DNA from: Rhynochetos jubatus
Lineage: Eukaryota > Chordata > Aves > Eurypygiformes > Rhynochetidae
Reading direction: 5' to 3'
NCBI GenBank assembly: GCA_027574665.1
Contig: CM050648.1
Location: forward strand, 65,923,363 to 65,987,362
DNA length: 64,000 bases
Position numbers and translations under genes: made by a program. Under the pieces are notes generated by a model. That model saw only the letters and a list, made by a program, of their open reading frames with translations, made no database searches and was not told the origin of the DNA. This document shows positions 1 to 64,000 of the stretch, piece by piece. Each line of letters starts with the position of its first letter. Position 1 is the first letter of the stretch.

Positions 1-491
1 TTGCCTCCTCACTACTGGATAATTCCACCTGTCATGAACAGGAGGATATACAGGCATTAGTTGTGAGGGCATTAGCCCTAACAGGTGTTTATTAAAAAAG
101 GATGGGAAACACGCTGGTACATTTCTGGGATCTTGTCTAAGTTCTGAGGAATGGGTACCATGCTAAAACCATTCTAAAATGTAAGTCACCTTACCAAAAC
201 CACACTGTTGTACTTCCATCAGAAGGGAAAAGCTTTGGGTGTCTGAGCAAGGAGTTTCTCTAAATCACATCCAAAATGTTGCTGATTGCCAGGTAGATCT
301 TACCAGTTTTTGCATGTGGAAGCAGTTATTTCATATATGAAGAAGAAATGGCTTATTTGAGAAAACTTCTGTGGGAAAATGTTTGTAAGATCAAATTGTA
401 GTCTTGTCATAGCATGTGCTTTACAAGAGCAAGAGCCTGTTCAGTAAGTTTTAACACTGTTAATTCTATTTCTTTCCTTTTCTCCCTTCAG
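1..491. other. Upstream intron, 3' part
   Basis: This is intronic sequence before the first visible exon. It ends in a pyrimidine-rich tract and CAG at 489-491. No gene or repeat was recognised in it. Confidence 0.7.
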
Positions 492-63976
<63,485 letters not shown>

Positions 63977-64000
63977 GTAGATGTAGATTCAGTTTTTCTC

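Overview
This window is vertebrate nuclear DNA, very probably from a bird. It is AT-rich, about 10% coding, and split by many introns. All recognisable interspersed repeats are of avian type: several CR1 LINE fragments and one solo LTR of a common avian endogenous-retrovirus family. No bacterial-style operons, tRNAs, rRNAs or CRISPR arrays were seen.

One gene fills the window on the + strand: an axonemal dynein heavy chain of the outer-arm gamma class (the DNAH5/DNAH8 branch). I traced 38 consecutive internal coding exons from 492 to 63976. They join in phase into one open frame of 6231 nt (2077 codons) with no stop, and every intron is GT-AG. Both ends of the gene lie outside the window. Exons 1-19 (492-21233) encode the N-terminal tail (DHC_N1 and following helical region). 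Exons 20-30 (23374-37535) encode the linker (DHC_N2 region). Exons 31-34 (40942-53496) encode AAA1, with Walker A, Walker B and sensor I intact. Exons 35-38 (54509-63976) encode AAA2, with an intact P-loop. The start codon, AAA3-AAA6, the stalk and the C-terminus are not here.

Introns hold almost everything else. Intron 2 has a solo ERV LTR with a target-site duplication (4124-4929), intron 21 a CR1 tail (about 27848-27965), intron 25 an old degenerate CR1 (about 31400-32290), intron 30 an internally deleted CR1 (about 39097-39890), and intron 35 two CR1 3' ends (55236-55306 and 56155-56425). Introns 19 and 31 contain GC-richer blocks (22090-22790 and 46600-47110) that look like dispersed repeats I cannot name.

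Two points are of most interest. First, compared from memory with DNAH5 and DNAH8, the protein matches each paralog in different places and neither throughout. This suggests a third gamma-type heavy chain (DNAH5-like) rather than a plain orthologue. Second, a short tail exon carries a tight cysteine cluster (CxxCxxCxC) that I do not recall in either relative.
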